A stretch of 64,000 nucleotides of DNA from Charina bottae (GCA_023362775.1 JALMGJ010000005.1:67849463-67913462); one strand, 5' to 3'. Numbered from the stretch's first letter, positions 21,800 through 32,529 are shown. The notes: generated by a model from the letters alone, not told the origin. Numbers and translations are program-made.

Positions 21800-23200
21800 G
21801 TTGGCAGCTCCCACATCCCACCACAGTAGCCGCTACTTAGCGTTTTGGAGGAAGCAGCAAACGCACAGCATACAATGAGCCCCTGGGTGGAGGATGGGGC
21901 ATAGTTTGAATTTTGTTTTTTGTGTTCTCCAATTGGTCAGCTGGGGACAGAGATCACTGATCAACTCATTTGTTTCCTGTAGTTTTGCAGGTGATCAAAT
22001 GGTTTTTGGCTTCGAGCTGTTTTTGAAGGATTGGAGAGTGGAACTAGTGGTGAAAGGAAAGTACCATAGTAAACTTCATTAAACTATTCTTAATTATTTT
22101 CTTCCACTTGACAAAATTTCAGCTGGCTAAACTCCCCCCCCCCACTGTACTTTCTGCCAGCCTGGATTTAGAAAGGTGTATCATATTCTTGGGAGTTTTA
22201 GGCTACTAATTTTGAACTATTTCTCTGGAGATTAATCCCACATGACCTACTTCTGAACAGATACGCATAGGGCTACACTGCTTAGTAGTTACACCAAGCC
22301 AATTAATCATGTCCTAATTGTTTAAAATATCAACTTACAACAGGCAGAACAAAAATACTATTTCAGTCTTCTTTATTTACCTCTGAAACACATGTTGCAA
22401 TAAACAAGGTGGCATCTGAGCGAGAAAACTACTCTTTGGCCTTGGCCAAAAAATCTACAGCAATTGGAGAAATTAACATCAATCAGGGGCTGCAAATGCA
22501 CAGATTCAAAACTATTCAGTGTGAGTACCAGATCTTCCCAGGCAGTCAGGAACAGATTTTGAAGGCAATTAATGCACAGCTGTAAGAGTATGTTTCTTAG
22601 CACTAGCAGCCTTTTTAATCAATATTTTTAAATTGTTGTCCAAGGGATTATCTTTAAAAACAGACCATCATGCAATGAAAATTAGGTGTGATATAAGCTG
22701 ATTGCAATGAACTTGTTCTGTTGGTCTCAGTGGATCATCATGTCTGATGTTAGCTCAACCTGTGCATGTATGAACAGACAATTATGGAAAGAGCCTCTTT
22801 TTTAAAAGAAAGGGAGAAAACAAGAAAGAGAATTGTGTGGATCTCCATTTAAGGTCTCAACTTCTGCACACCTTTTACAAATCCCAAACACCAGATGACT
22901 GGTTTCTTTTTCTAATTTTTAATTAAGCTGTCAGAAAGTATAAGAAAGAACTTGAGCTGACACATACCTTGTGTTCTGATGCATATGTAAAGTGGCACCA
23001 GTATAAATTGCATCTAAAATTACTTCCATGTCATATAGTCAAACAGTAACACATCTGCTTTTAAATCTTATCTACTCCTCTCTCCATTGTTATTTTTGAT
23101 AGATGGATGATTAGCACATTACAGTAGGTTGTCTCTTTGTGTTTCTTTCTCTCTTCTTTCCCTTTTTAACTTCTCATAGCACTTTGTCTATAAAACAGAG
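21800..23200. other. No gene recognised
   Basis: A C-rich homopolymer run lies near 22134-22143. All frames are short. The antisense frame of 76 codons near 22373-22603 has no recognisable domain. Confidence 0.45.
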
Positions 23201-23209
23201 TTTATAAAG

Positions 23210-23486
23210 TAGAGCTTTCCAAACTTTTCATGTTGGTGACACACACCAATGGCGGTGGCGGCGGCACAGCCTGTGGTGTCCTGGTGTGTCGCACGCAAAC
23301 CCGGAAGCGCTGATGGGGGGAACCAGAAGGAGTGCACCCCCACCAATTAGCGCGGCGGCGGTGGTGATTGGCGGGGGTGCGCTCCTTCCGGTTCCCCCTA
23401 TCAGCGCTTCCGGGTTTGCGTGCGACACAACAGGACACCGCAGGCGACACAGTAGTGTGTCGCGACACATGCTTTGGAAAGCTATG
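23210..23486. mobile_element. Hairpin-forming CpG-rich hAT element
   Basis: It starts TAGAGCTTTCCAAACTTTT and ends GCTTTGGAAAGCTATG. Internally it carries a large imperfect palindrome: GTGTGTCGCACGCAAACCCG at 23283 is mirrored by the reverse-complement segment near 23415-23430, and GCGCTGATGGGGGGAACC by GGTTCCCCCTATCAGCGC. Flanks TTATAAAG and ATATAGAG share 6 of 8 bases and the central TA. It is not coding. Confidence 0.75.
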
Positions 23487-23494
23487 ATATAGAG

Positions 23495-23665
23495 TAGAGC
23501 TTTCCAAACTCTGTCGGGACACGTTAGTGTGTCGGCTGCAGTGTCTGGGTGTGTCGCGGCTGCTGCTACCTCCAAACCTGCCCTGCCAGGATTCCGCATA
23601 GGTCCTAGTGCCTGCCTTGTGCCCTGCTGTAAGAGTGTGTCGCGAAAAGATGCATGTCTAAAAAC
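23495..23665. mobile_element. Truncated CpG-rich hAT element, adjacent copy
   Basis: It begins TAGAGCTTTCCAAACTCTG exactly after the 8-mer ATATAGAG that follows the preceding element. It matches the left part of the complete copy at 29786-30042 (CTGCAGTGTCTGGGTGTGTC, CCTGCCAGGATTCCG, GTAAGAGTGTGTCGC). The right terminus is missing after TGTCTAAAAA. Confidence 0.7.
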
Positions 23666-23751
23666 TGAATACAGATTTGCAAACGATTATATAAAAAGAT
23701 ACATAATTAATGATAATGATATATAATTAATGAAAGATAATAGATATATGT

Positions 23752-23980
23752 AGCCAGTTTGGTGTAGTGGTTAAGGCATTGGGCTAGAAACCGGGAGACC
23801 ATGAATTCTAGTCCCACCTGAGGCACAAAGCCAGCTGGGTGACCTGAGCCAGTCAGTCTCTCTGAGCCCTAGGAAGAAAGCAATGGCAAACCACTTCTGA
23901 AATCTTGCCAAGAAAACTGCAGGGACTTGTCCAGGCAGTCACCGAGAATCAGACACAATCGAACGGCAGGGGAAAAAAAA
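23752..23980 (+). repeat. tRNA-derived SINE, BovB-type tail
   Basis: It has head AGCCAGTTTGGTGTAGTGGT, body GAGCCCTAGGAAGAAAGC and GCAAACCACTTCTGAAATCT, and tail GAGAATCAGACACAATCGAA followed by an A-rich end. The tail resembles the GAGTCGGACACGACTGAA end of BovB, suggesting BovB-dependent movement. AT-rich GATATAT words border it on both sides. Confidence 0.85.
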
Positions 23981-23984
23981 GATA

Positions 23985-25325
23985 TATAATTAATGAATAA
24001 TTAATTATTGCCTAGGCAGCAAACACCCCTAACTGTAGGTCAGCAATGAAGTGATCGCCCAAATCCAAAACTTGAGGCTGCCATCGCAGTACTGCTCTCA
24101 CCCCGATCTACATTCCTTCACTGTTTTAAGTATTATAAAATGACCCTTTTATACTACCCTTTGCCTGACATTTTTACACCTTATTATCTGGCTTCTGCTT
24201 CTTTTCTCGGGGTCACACCCAACCAAATTACAGCGCCAAAGGATACCTGGGCTCCTCAAAGCTTTCTTGATTTTTGCATAGTTCCGTTCCTACTGCTAGC
24301 ACAGGAGCATGATTTTAAACAGAAAAATCCATTCTCAACTAGGAAAACTAAAAATCTGCCTTTATAGGTATCTTTTCAACTTTCAAAGATCACAAACTGC
24401 ACACCAAAATCCTGCCAGGTAAGTTGAGCTAAGAGAGAGCAACAAATCCAAAGTCATCCTGTGAGTTTTCATACAGTAGCTGTTAATTTGAACCTGGAGA
24501 GAAAAAGAAAGGGAAGCTTCACGTTATGACTGAATAAAACCTTAAAAGCTTCAACTGCAATTCAACACGAGCTGGAAGCAAATAAACAAATGAAAGCCAA
24601 TAATTTGATTCTTTTTAGCAGTTGTATCCCCCAGTTCAATGCTTTTTATTAATATTTGCAATTTATCCTCCAATCCCTTGATATAAATAAACTTTTTTTA
24701 TTAACTACTACCAAGGCGTTTATTCTTCAGCAAAGTGAGGTTTTGCTATTTTGGTCTAATTCTGAGTGATACTTTCTCCTTTTTTCTTTCTTTCTTTCCA
24801 AAGGGTCATAGGGCACATATTTGTTCACTAGAACTCTTACATCATTTTTTCCACTACTTAGTTCAAAAGGAGGAGTTGTATCTTTGCTGTTTTGCTCTGG
24901 GTAAATTTAAGTGAGAACAAATCAACTCTACTGCCTTTTGCTTGTTAACAAGAATGCTTAAAAGTAGTCTTGGAAATATTTTGAAGGGAAAAAAAAGAAT
25001 ATACTGTATATTTCAGAGAATGTTACTGTGACTTCTTTCCAAACAAAGTAAGAATAATGACTTTGATATAAACTCCATTTACTGAGCATTTGCATCATTT
25101 CCCAGAGATGATATAAATATGAAAACATCCTTTTTTCAGTTCCTCATGCTTTCAGGATATCTTAGTATTTATATAACATTTTTAGAAACTGATAGAAAAA
25201 GCAGGGAGGCATTGGACAGAACCCAGACCCAACCCTAAACTGCAGTCTCCTGATTTGTTCAAAGATATTCGTATTCCATTTCCTCTTATTTCTGCACTTG
25301 GCAAACAGATGCCAATTACCCTTTT
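23985..25325. other. No gene recognised
   Basis: AT-rich sequence. A CTTTCTTTCTTTCTTTCC tract lies near 24784. No supported coding region or repeat ends. Confidence 0.45.
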
Positions 25326-25329
25326 ATAC

Positions 25330-25672
25330 AGCCAGTTTGGTCTAGTGGTTAAGGTGCTGGGCTAGAAACCAGGAGGCTGTGAGTTCTAGTCCCACCTTAC
25401 GCATGAAAGCCGGCTGGGTGACCTTGGGCCAATCGATGTCTCTCAGCCCTAGGAAGGAGCCAATGGCAAACCAGGAGACTGAGAGTTCTGGTCCCGCCTT
25501 ACGCATGAAAGCCGGCTGGGTGACCTTGGGCCAGTCACTCTCTCTCAGCCCACCCACCTCACAGGGTTGCTGTTGTGGGGAAAAGAGGAGGAGGAAGGCG
25601 TATTTGGTACGTTTGCCGCCTTGAGTTATTTATAAAAATAATAAAGGAGGGATAGAAAATAAATAAATAAAT
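25330..25672 (+). repeat. Dimeric tRNA-derived SINE with L2-type tail
   Basis: After the head AGCCAGTTTGGTCTAGTGGT the body runs to AGCCAATGGCAAACCAGGAG and there re-enters the body (GAGTTCTGGTCCCGCCTTAC, GCATGAAAGCCGGCTGGGTG), so the module is present twice. The tail is GCCGCCTTGAGTTATTTATA, ATAAAGGAGGGATAGAAAA and (AAAT)n. It has the same junction as the trimeric copy at 16436. Confidence 0.85.
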
Positions 25673-26011
25673 CTGCTTCGTGATATTAAGCTCAGGGAAG
25701 CCCTTCACCCTCATTTTAAAAGGGGATGCAGTTGGGATAATGCAAAATTCCATTTTAAAGGGTGCAGCTTGGGGAGAATCATTACTTCTTTGTCTCACTT
25801 CAGGTTTGACTATCATGACATATTCAGGGAAGGTCAAAGAAGTCGAGATGGTGGCTGGAAGTTTCAGGGTGGTTTCCTGATGTGTTGGATGATAGTACTC
25901 ATTACCTCTAGTCAGCAATAGTTGTAATGATCTACGAAGTAGAAATTATACTCCAACATATATGGAGGCTACCAAGTTATGGAAGGCCTTATTGGGGAAT
26001 AATATATAAAC

Positions 26012-26114
26012 CAGTGTTTTTCAACCTTGGCAACTTTAAGATGTGTGGACTTCAACTCTAACTCTGGGAGTTGAAGTCCACACATCTTAAAGTTGCCAAG
26101 GTTGAAAAACACTG
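26012..26114. mobile_element. Short palindromic hAT MITE
   Basis: Arms of about 45 bp beginning CAGTGTTTTTCAACCTTGG are near-perfect reverse complements; the central CCCAGAATTCCCC part of the family is deleted. The flanking 8-mers ATATAAAC and GATTAGGA both have the central TA but do not match each other, so the duplication has decayed or the ends are mis-set. Confidence 0.8.
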
Positions 26115-26394
26115 GATTAGGACTACAGTTGCCATACCATCCCCTCCCTGCCAGCCTTTCAGCCTTGATTGAGGACCTGGTGCCTATTTTTTATATTTAA
26201 CTTTTTACTACAATGGCCAATTGCATGAATGTGCATTCAGCTTGGTCCGCAGGAAACACCAGTACAGTATCTAGACTGGCCTGTCAAACAAACAAGCAGA
26301 AAAGTCAGAAGAAGGCAACGACTAACTACTTTCTTATTGTGGCCAAGAAAATAACCTATCCATGAAGTTACCAGGAGTCAAACTTGACTCTTTT

Positions 26395-26765
26395 TGTTTA
26401 TTTATTATTAGATTTTTATCCCACCTTTATTTTTGGTCAGCTTAAGGCAGCAAACAGAAAAAAATGAACGTATGATTTATGGTTTTGATGATTAGACAGC
26501 ATAGATTATAGAAAGAAGAGAGTTATGTTGTAACCGTAGATTAAGAGGTAAATTTATAACTGTACTTGTAATTGTTGTAAAGAAGATCGGAAGCTACTTC
26601 TTTGCATCTTTTTTCTTTCTTTTCTATTTTTCTTCTACTTTTTTCCCTTTTCTTGCCCTTTTAGCTTTCTCTTTGATTTCTTTTTTCTTCTTTTCTTTTA
26701 CTCACTTTATATTAGTTTGTATTAGTTTTTATCTTCTTTTAAAAAAAATCTTCAATAAAATTATA
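26395..26765. pseudogene. SINE-tail fragment followed by an L1-like 3' UTR
   Basis: At 26395-26455 TTTATCCCACCTTTATTTTT and CAGCTTAAGGCAGCAAACA are the reverse of the L2-type SINE tail. From about 26480 onward the plus strand resembles a reptile L1 3' UTR: purine-rich ATAGAAAGAAGAGAG, then GTACTTGTAATTGTTGTAAA, a long pyrimidine-rich TTTCTTTTCT region and a terminal AATAAA at 26755. No ORF2 part is left. The L1 assignment rests on overall likeness and the 3' ends of the inserts at 34736 and 46160. Confidence 0.5.
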
Positions 26766-26825
26766 CACACACACACACATACATACACACATACACACAC
26801 ACATGCACACACACACAAACATAAA
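26766..26825. repeat. (CA)n microsatellite
   Basis: A run of CACACA repeats with scattered CATA interruptions directly follows the AATAAA of the L1-like tail. It probably grew from the A-rich end of that insertion. Confidence 0.9.
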
Positions 26826-27101
26826 AGACACCCAATTAGAAAAAAAGGAAACATGGAGCAAGTGATTTCTTTAAATCCCATTTCAAAAAGCTAGCGCAGA
26901 CTCTTCTATCGAAGCTCCCCATTCTCCTCGCTTCCTCTCCTTTATCATCTTTTCATTTTTTTCCAGCTCTCCTGCTCCTTGCCCCTCCCTGTTTCAGATC
27001 TCTCTGACTGCTCACCTTTTCTTCAAACTTCATTCTCCTCCTCTCCCTTTAGACTCAATCCTTCCCCACCCTGGGCTTTGTGCTTCTGAAAGAGGGATTT
27101 G

Positions 27102-27345
27102 AGAGCCAGTCTGGTGTACTGGTTAAGGCACCTGGCTAGAAACCAGAAGACCGTGAGTTCTAGTACCGCCTTAGCCACGAAGTCAGCTGGGTGATCTTGC
27201 ACCAGTCCCTCTCTCTCAGCCCTAGGAAGGAGGCAATGGCAAACCACTTCTGAAAACCTTGCCAAGAAAACTGCAGGAACTTCTCCAGGCAGTCTCTGAG
27301 AATCAGACACAACTAAATGATTTAAAAAAAAAAAAAAAAAAAAAA
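27102..27345 (+). repeat. tRNA-derived SINE, BovB-type tail, poly(A) end
   Basis: The head GAGCCAGTCTGGTGTACTGG is followed by the standard body and the tail GAGAATCAGACACAACTAAA, then more than 20 adenines. AGAGGGATTTG precedes it and AGAGGTATTG follows, a decayed target duplication. Confidence 0.85.
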
Positions 27346-27349
27346 GAGG

Positions 27350-28735
27350 TATTGACTGCAAAATCACCCTGCTTCCTTTGTCAAATTTTACAGGATACTC
27401 AGGGCAAAATCATCATTCATTTGATAAGAGTTCTGAATTTTACCACCCGTCCTTCCAGATTTTTCTTGCCATAAGAAATTGACATTTAAGAAACTGATTT
27501 ATAAACCAGGAAAAATAATGCCTTTCAATTGAGACTGCAGCAGCAGCCAATTTCTACAATCTATTGCCTGCTCTTTGTTCTTCTTTAGCTTCCTGGTGGT
27601 ACCAGATGGTTGATTTTTTGCCACCATAGACTAACACAAACACGGCTGTCCTTACCCTCTCTTTGTTTACTTGTTAATTATCTCTTTGACTGACTACCTG
27701 CTGATATCTTGTTCCATCCAATTTCCCATTACATTCTAATCTCAGCCAAGCTAACAATTTCCAGTTCCCTCAAGTTAGACCAGGAATAGCTTTGCTTCCT
27801 AATGAAATAAATGAACGATCCAAGCTACCTTACCAGGTCAGGCCATCACTATCAGAAATGTTGCTAACAATATTTAGAGAACATTGAAAGAAAGAAATCA
27901 GTGGAAAGAAGCAATTTATATAGGATGGGGGATTTGACATATCAGGTGCCCAATAGTTTTTGTCTTATTTTGCATTTTCAAAGTCTCTAAAACAACCAGT
28001 ATTTGCAAGGGTAAGGAATCACCTAAGAGTGATTGATGGGATGATAAATATTAAAGGGAATATAGTCGGAAGGATTCTGAACTGTTTAATTACGTGAAAG
28101 CAGTCTAATAAACTAGCAGATACAGATGCTTATAACTGCAAAAGGACACTGAAATGGCAGAGATGAACTAAGGCTGAAATACATTTAGATTTACTTTGGC
28201 AAATTATAGATTTACCATTAATTTACCTTGGCAATTAGATTTACCACTAACTGGCAAATTAATGGGAATGACTATTGTGCAGGTATGCACTGAACCTTAG
28301 AGTGCTGTTCTGGGCCTCACTATCCTGGGGAGAACATTTTTTATATCTGGCAAGTGTTGGTCAGCATAGCTGCTCAGTTATCCTAAGATTTGTTTCCATT
28401 CAAAAGGAGCTCCCTTTACCCCTGTGTTGTCAGCCTTACCAGGTAGACCAGACAGGAAACACGACCAGATAAGCTAATTCTTCTTTATTGTAAAGCTACA
28501 GTAACAGAATCTTGCAAGTCTGAAAGTACAATTCTCCCACCGTCCTTTACAGCCTGAGAAACTAGGAAGGGTCCCTTCTGAGCCTCTTGCCCCACCTACT
28601 ATCCAGCTATGGGCTATGCTGTCTCTTACCTGACCATTCCCTAGGTAGCATCTCTTCGCCCCATCTCCCAAGGTCTTTCCCACATACCATTACAGTGGTT
28701 TGCAAGGTTTTTATAGCCAACCTCATCTCCCAGCT
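27350..28735. other. No gene recognised
   Basis: No coding evidence. Around 27625 GATTTTTTGCCACCATAGAC repeats the word seen near 8390, so part of an unassigned interspersed repeat may be here. Confidence 0.45.
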
Positions 28736-28744
28736 TTTCTACAG

Positions 28745-28879
28745 CAGTGTTTTTCAACCTTGGCAACTTTAAGATGTGTGGACTTCAACTCCCAGAATTC
28801 CCCAGCCAGCATGGCTGGCTGGGGAATTCTGAGAGTTGAAGTCCACACACCTTAAAGTTGCCAAGGTTGAAAAACACTG
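28745..28879. mobile_element. Palindromic hAT MITE
   Basis: It starts CAGTGTTTTTCAACC and ends GGTTGAAAAACACTG; the arms meet at CCAGCCAGCATGGCTGGCTG. The flanking 8-mers TTCTACAG and CTCTACAG (28737-28744 and 28880-28887) match at 7 of 8 positions with TA in the centre. Confidence 0.92.
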
Positions 28880-28889
28880 CTCTACAGTC

Positions 28890-29775
28890 TCCAGGTCTGT
28901 ACTTTTAGAAAGCTTGATATCCTTGAAGCCATTCAGTCTAAGATTACGCTTGCTGTCCCAAGATGTATTAAGAACACTTAGAAGCAGGCTTGGTTCTCAT
29001 GGTTGTAAAGCCTCATATTATCCTTTGCAACTTTTGGCTAAAGTAAACTGGCCCCACCGGTTCTTAGATACTACCTTAGGTCAAGTTGATTTTTAAAAAG
29101 TTATTGGTAACCTTCACTTTCTAGGACTGTTGTTGGAAAACCTTTGTCCATTAGACTCTGAAAACATCCAAAGTATCTTTAAACAGCTTGTTTGGGACAT
29201 TGATCTTCTAGGTCTGGTTTCCAAGCTTGCAGCATGGTGGGTCTTTAGAATGGGTACATGCCAGCTTCATATCCCGCTTCTGTCACAATCCTGAAAAGTT
29301 GCTGGGTCTTCACTTTGGCCAGGCTGGAAGCATTGCCTTCTGCTGTTCTGTTGGGGCATTACAAAAAAACTCCCCTATCAAGAGTCCTTGAGCCCATTGC
29401 GTCTTTTACTGCTGTCCCTTCAGGGTTAGGGTTTCAATTTGTTTTACTGTATCTGTATCTGACTGCTGACCTTATAGCCATAATAAAAGTTTGAATTTGT
29501 GAGGCTCTGGCAAAATGTTTTCCAGGGCTCCTCTATCACTTTGGTGCCCCAGTAAGCTTACATATTATCACTGGGAGTAGCAGAGGACTGGGATTATTAA
29601 CTGTGTTGTTCTTTAAAATAAAATTCTTGGGGGACAGTAATCTGCAATTAGAAGTACCATGCAATTTTTCAGCCATCTGCCAACTTCACTTCTGCAGAAA
29701 ATATCTGGGCCATGCTTGAATCCCAGGCCAATCCTCTTTACCTTGTGTAAAGAAGTCCTACACACTGGCTTAGTT
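28890..29775. other. No gene recognised
   Basis: No supported gene or repeat. Open frames of about 80 codons occur but show no known motif or codon pattern. Confidence 0.45.
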
Positions 29776-29785
29776 TATGCTAGGG

Positions 29786-30042
29786 CAGAGCTTTCCAAAC
29801 TGTGTCGAGACACGTTAGTGTGTCGACTGCAGTGTCTGGGTGTGTCGCGGCTGCTGCTGCCTCCGAGCCCTGCCAGGATTCCGCGCAGGTCCTAGTGCCT
29901 GCCTTGTGCCTTGCTGCCTCCAAACCTGCTGTGATTCCATGCAGGTCCTAGTGCCTGCCTTGTGCCCTGCTGTAAGAGTGTGTTGCTAAATGATGCATGT
30001 CTAAAAAGTGTGTCCCCAACATGAAAAGTTTGGAAAGCTCTG
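29786..30042. mobile_element. CpG-rich non-autonomous hAT element, complete (257 bp)
   Basis: It has CAGAGCTTTCCAAACTGTG at the left and GTTTGGAAAGCTCTG at the right, with a perfect 8-bp duplication TGCTAGGG (29778-29785 and 30043-30050). Inside, CAGGTCCTAGTGCCTGCCTT occurs twice about 60 bp apart, a tandem duplication of the core. This copy defines the subfamily whose truncated relative is at 23495. Confidence 0.92.
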
Positions 30043-30057
30043 TGCTAGGGCTACCAT

Positions 30058-30170
30058 ACTAGGGCTGCAAAAATCTAAATGGCCACTAGAGGGCAGCAAA
30101 GAGAAAACATGTTGTCATCTAGTGGTTATCCAGATGTTTGCAGCCCCAATACTGTAGCCCTAATTGATAA
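30058..30170. repeat. Short imperfect inverted-repeat element
   Basis: The left arm ACTAGGGCTGCAAAAATCTA is mirrored by the right arm CCAGATGTTTGCAGCCCCAA, with inner CCACTAGAGGGC against CATCTAGTGG. Single-arm relatives lie near 325, 8600 and 9575. It looks like a small MITE family; the ends are not precise enough to name a superfamily. Confidence 0.55.
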
Positions 30171-30250
30171 CCAGGGTTTGTCAAGTAGGATCCTATTGGC
30201 AGGATTCAAAATTCACTAATCCGTTTTTTACAAACCACTAAGCACTCTGT

Positions 30251-30290
30251 CTCCAGCAAAGGAGATTGTTACCTTGTCGTGGTGCTGGAG
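30251..30290 (+). ncRNA. Candidate HDV-like ribozyme core at the RTE 5' end
   Basis: It starts on the first base after the target duplication. CTCCAGC (30251-30257) pairs with GCTGGAG (30284-30290). ACC (30271-30273) pairs with GGT (30281-30283) around the loop TTGTCGT, and the second stem abuts the first strand-return directly, as P3 and P1 do in HDV-like ribozymes. I could not find the P2 partner here. The equivalent segment of the BovB at 50484 shows compensating base changes. Confidence 0.5.
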
Positions 30291-30431
30291 CTTGAGCACC
30301 TCAATGAAACCATGAGCTAAACCGTGAAGGGACACCCAAGACGGGAAGGTCGTGGCAGAGAGGTCAGACTAAATACGATCCCTGGGGAAGGTAATGGCAA
30401 CCCACCCCAGTATTCTTGCCATGAAAACTAA

Positions 30432-32234
30432 ATGGATCAGTACAACCAGAGATATGTCAGTATACCATCGGAAGATGGGACTCCCAGGTCGGAAGATGGT
30501 CAAAATGCTACTGGGGAGGAACAGAGGATACGTTCAACTAGCCCCAGACGTGATGACGCAGCTAGCTCAAAGCCGAAAGGACGGCTAGCGGCCGACGGTG
30601 CTGGTGGTGAACGACGAATCCGATGTTCTAAAGATCAACACACCATAGGAACCTGGAATGTAAGATCTATGAGCCAGGGCAAATTGGATGTGGTTATTGG
30701 TGAGATGTCAAGATTAAATATAGACATTTTAGGTGTCAGTGAACTGAAATGGACTGGGATGGGCCACTTCACATCAGATGACCACCAGATCTACTACTGT
30801 GGACAAGAGGACCACAGAAGAAATGGAGTAGCCTTCATAATTAATAATAAAGTGGCTAAAGCAGTGCTTGGATACAATCCAAAAAACGATAGAATGATCT
30901 CAATTCGAATTCAGGGGAAGCCATTTAACATCACAGTGATCCAAATATACGCCCCAACCACATATGCTGAAGAAGCAGAAGTAGATCAGTTCTATGAGGA
31001 TCTGCAGCACCTACTGGATAATACACCAAAAAGAGACGTTATTTTCATTACAGGAGACTGGAATGCTAAGGTGGGTAGTCAGACGACACCTGGAATTACA
31101 GGCAAGCATGGTCTGGGAGAACAAAATGAAGCAGGACATAGGCTGATAGAATTTTGCCAAGACAACTCACTGTGCATAACAAACACTCTCTTCCAACAAC
31201 CTAAAGGACGACTTTATACATGTACTTCACCAGATGGTCGACACCGAAATCAGATTGACTACATCCTTTGCAGCCAAAGGTGGCGGACATCTATACAGTC
31301 GGTAAAAACAAGACCTGGAGCTGACTGTAGTTCAGATCACGAACTTCTTATTGCAAAATTTAGAATCAGACTAAAGAGAATAGGGAAGACCCACAGATCA
31401 GTTAGATATGAGCTCACTAATATTCCTAAGGAATATGCAGTGGAGGTGAAGAATAGATTTAAGGGACTAGATTTAGTAGATAGGGTCCCGGAAGAACTAT
31501 GGACAGAAGTTCTCAACATTGTTCAGGAGGCGGCAACAAAAAACGTCCCAAAGAAAAAGAAAACCAAGAAGGCAAGATGGCTGTCTGCTGAGACACTGGA
31601 AGTAGCCCAAGAAAGAAGGAAAGCAAAAGGCAACAGTGATAGGGGAAGATATGCCCAATTAAATGCAAAATTCCAGAGGTTAGCCAGAAGAGATAAGGAA
31701 TTATTTTTAAACAAGCAATGTGCGGAAGTGGAAGAAGACAATAGAATAGGAAGGACAAGAGACCTCTTCCAGAAAATTAGAAACATCGGAGGTAAATTCC
31801 AGGCAAAAATGGGTATGATCAAAAACAAAGATGGTAAGGACCTAACAGAAGCAGAAGAGATCAAGAAAAGGTGGCAAGAATATACAGAAGATCTGTATAG
31901 GAAGGATAATAATATTGGAGATAGCTTTGACAGTGTGGTCAGTGAGTTAGAGCCAGACATCCTGAAGAGTGAGGTTGAATGGGCCTTAAGAAGCATTGCT
32001 AATAACATTAAAATCTTGCAAGATGATGCTGTCAAGGTGATGCATGCCATATGCCAGCAAATTTGGAAAACACAAGAATGGCCATCAGATTGGAAAAAAT
32101 CAACTTATATCCCCATACCAAAAAAGGGAAGCACTAAAGAATGTTCAAACTATCGAACAGTGGCACTTATTTCACATGCCAGTAAGGTAATGCTCAAGAT
32201 CTTGCAAGGTAGACTCCAGCAATTCATGGAGTGA
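30432..32234 (+). CDS. RTE ORF, N-terminal part: AP-endonuclease and start of RT
   Basis: This 600-codon open frame starts at an ATG. It encodes an exonuclease-endonuclease-phosphatase type nuclease with TWNVRS (residues 74-79), SELKW (103-107), a YAP motif, GDWNAK, SPDG with NQIDYI, and SDHELL, the expected metal-binding and catalytic blocks. The nuclease would nick the target for primed reverse transcription. A basic linker with a PKKKKTKKA stretch follows, then the first RT blocks. The frame ends in a TGA at 32232 where the sister copy at 53777 has CGA, a typical CpG decay. A 36-bp deletion near 32006 removes the GIPAELF part of the RT. The product is not a functional enzyme. Confidence 0.9.
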   Translation: MDQYNQRYVSIPSEDGTPRSEDGQNATGEEQRIRSTSPRRDDAASSKPKGRLAADGAGGERRIRCSKDQHTIGTWNVRSMSQGKLDVVIGEMSRLNIDILGVSELKWTGMGHFTSDDHQIYYCGQEDHRRNGVAFIINNKVAKAVLGYNPKNDRMISIRIQGKPFNITVIQIYAPTTYAEEAEVDQFYEDLQHLLDNTPKRDVIFITGDWNAKVGSQTTPGITGKHGLGEQNEAGHRLIEFCQDNSLCITNTLFQQPKGRLYTCTSPDGRHRNQIDYILCSQRWRTSIQSVKTRPGADCSSDHELLIAKFRIRLKRIGKTHRSVRYELTNIPKEYAVEVKNRFKGLDLVDRVPEELWTEVLNIVQEAATKNVPKKKKTKKARWLSAETLEVAQERRKAKGNSDRGRYAQLNAKFQRLARRDKELFLNKQCAEVEEDNRIGRTRDLFQKIRNIGGKFQAKMGMIKNKDGKDLTEAEEIKKRWQEYTEDLYRKDNNIGDSFDSVVSELEPDILKSEVEWALRSIANNIKILQDDAVKVMHAICQQIWKTQEWPSDWKKSTYIPIPKKGSTKECSNYRTVALISHASKVMLKILQGRLQQFME

Positions 32235-32529
32235 GAATTGCCAGATGTACAAGCTGGGTTTAGAAAAGGCAGAGGAACTAGAGACCAAATTGCCAATATC
32301 CGCTCGATAATGGAGAAAGCCAGGGAGTTTCAGAAAAACATCTATTTTTGTTTTATTGACTATTCTAAAGCCTTTGACTGTGTGGATCATAACAAATTGT
32401 GGCAAGTTCTTGGTGGTATGGGGATACCAAGTCATCTTGTCTGCCTCCTGAGGAATCTGTATAACGACCAAGTAGCAACGGTAAGAACAGAGCACAGAAC
32501 AACAGACTGGTTTAAGATTGGGAAAGGAG
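32235..32529 (+). pseudogene. RTE ORF, RT palm portion before the insertion
   Basis: The same frame continues after the TGA with ELPDVQAGFRKGRGTRDQ, then FIDYSKAFDCVDHNKLWQ (first catalytic aspartate block) and TTDWFKIGKG, where the coding sequence is cut by the L1-like insertion. The frame runs on into the insert as unrelated residues. The missing RQGC block resumes at 34752. Confidence 0.9.
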
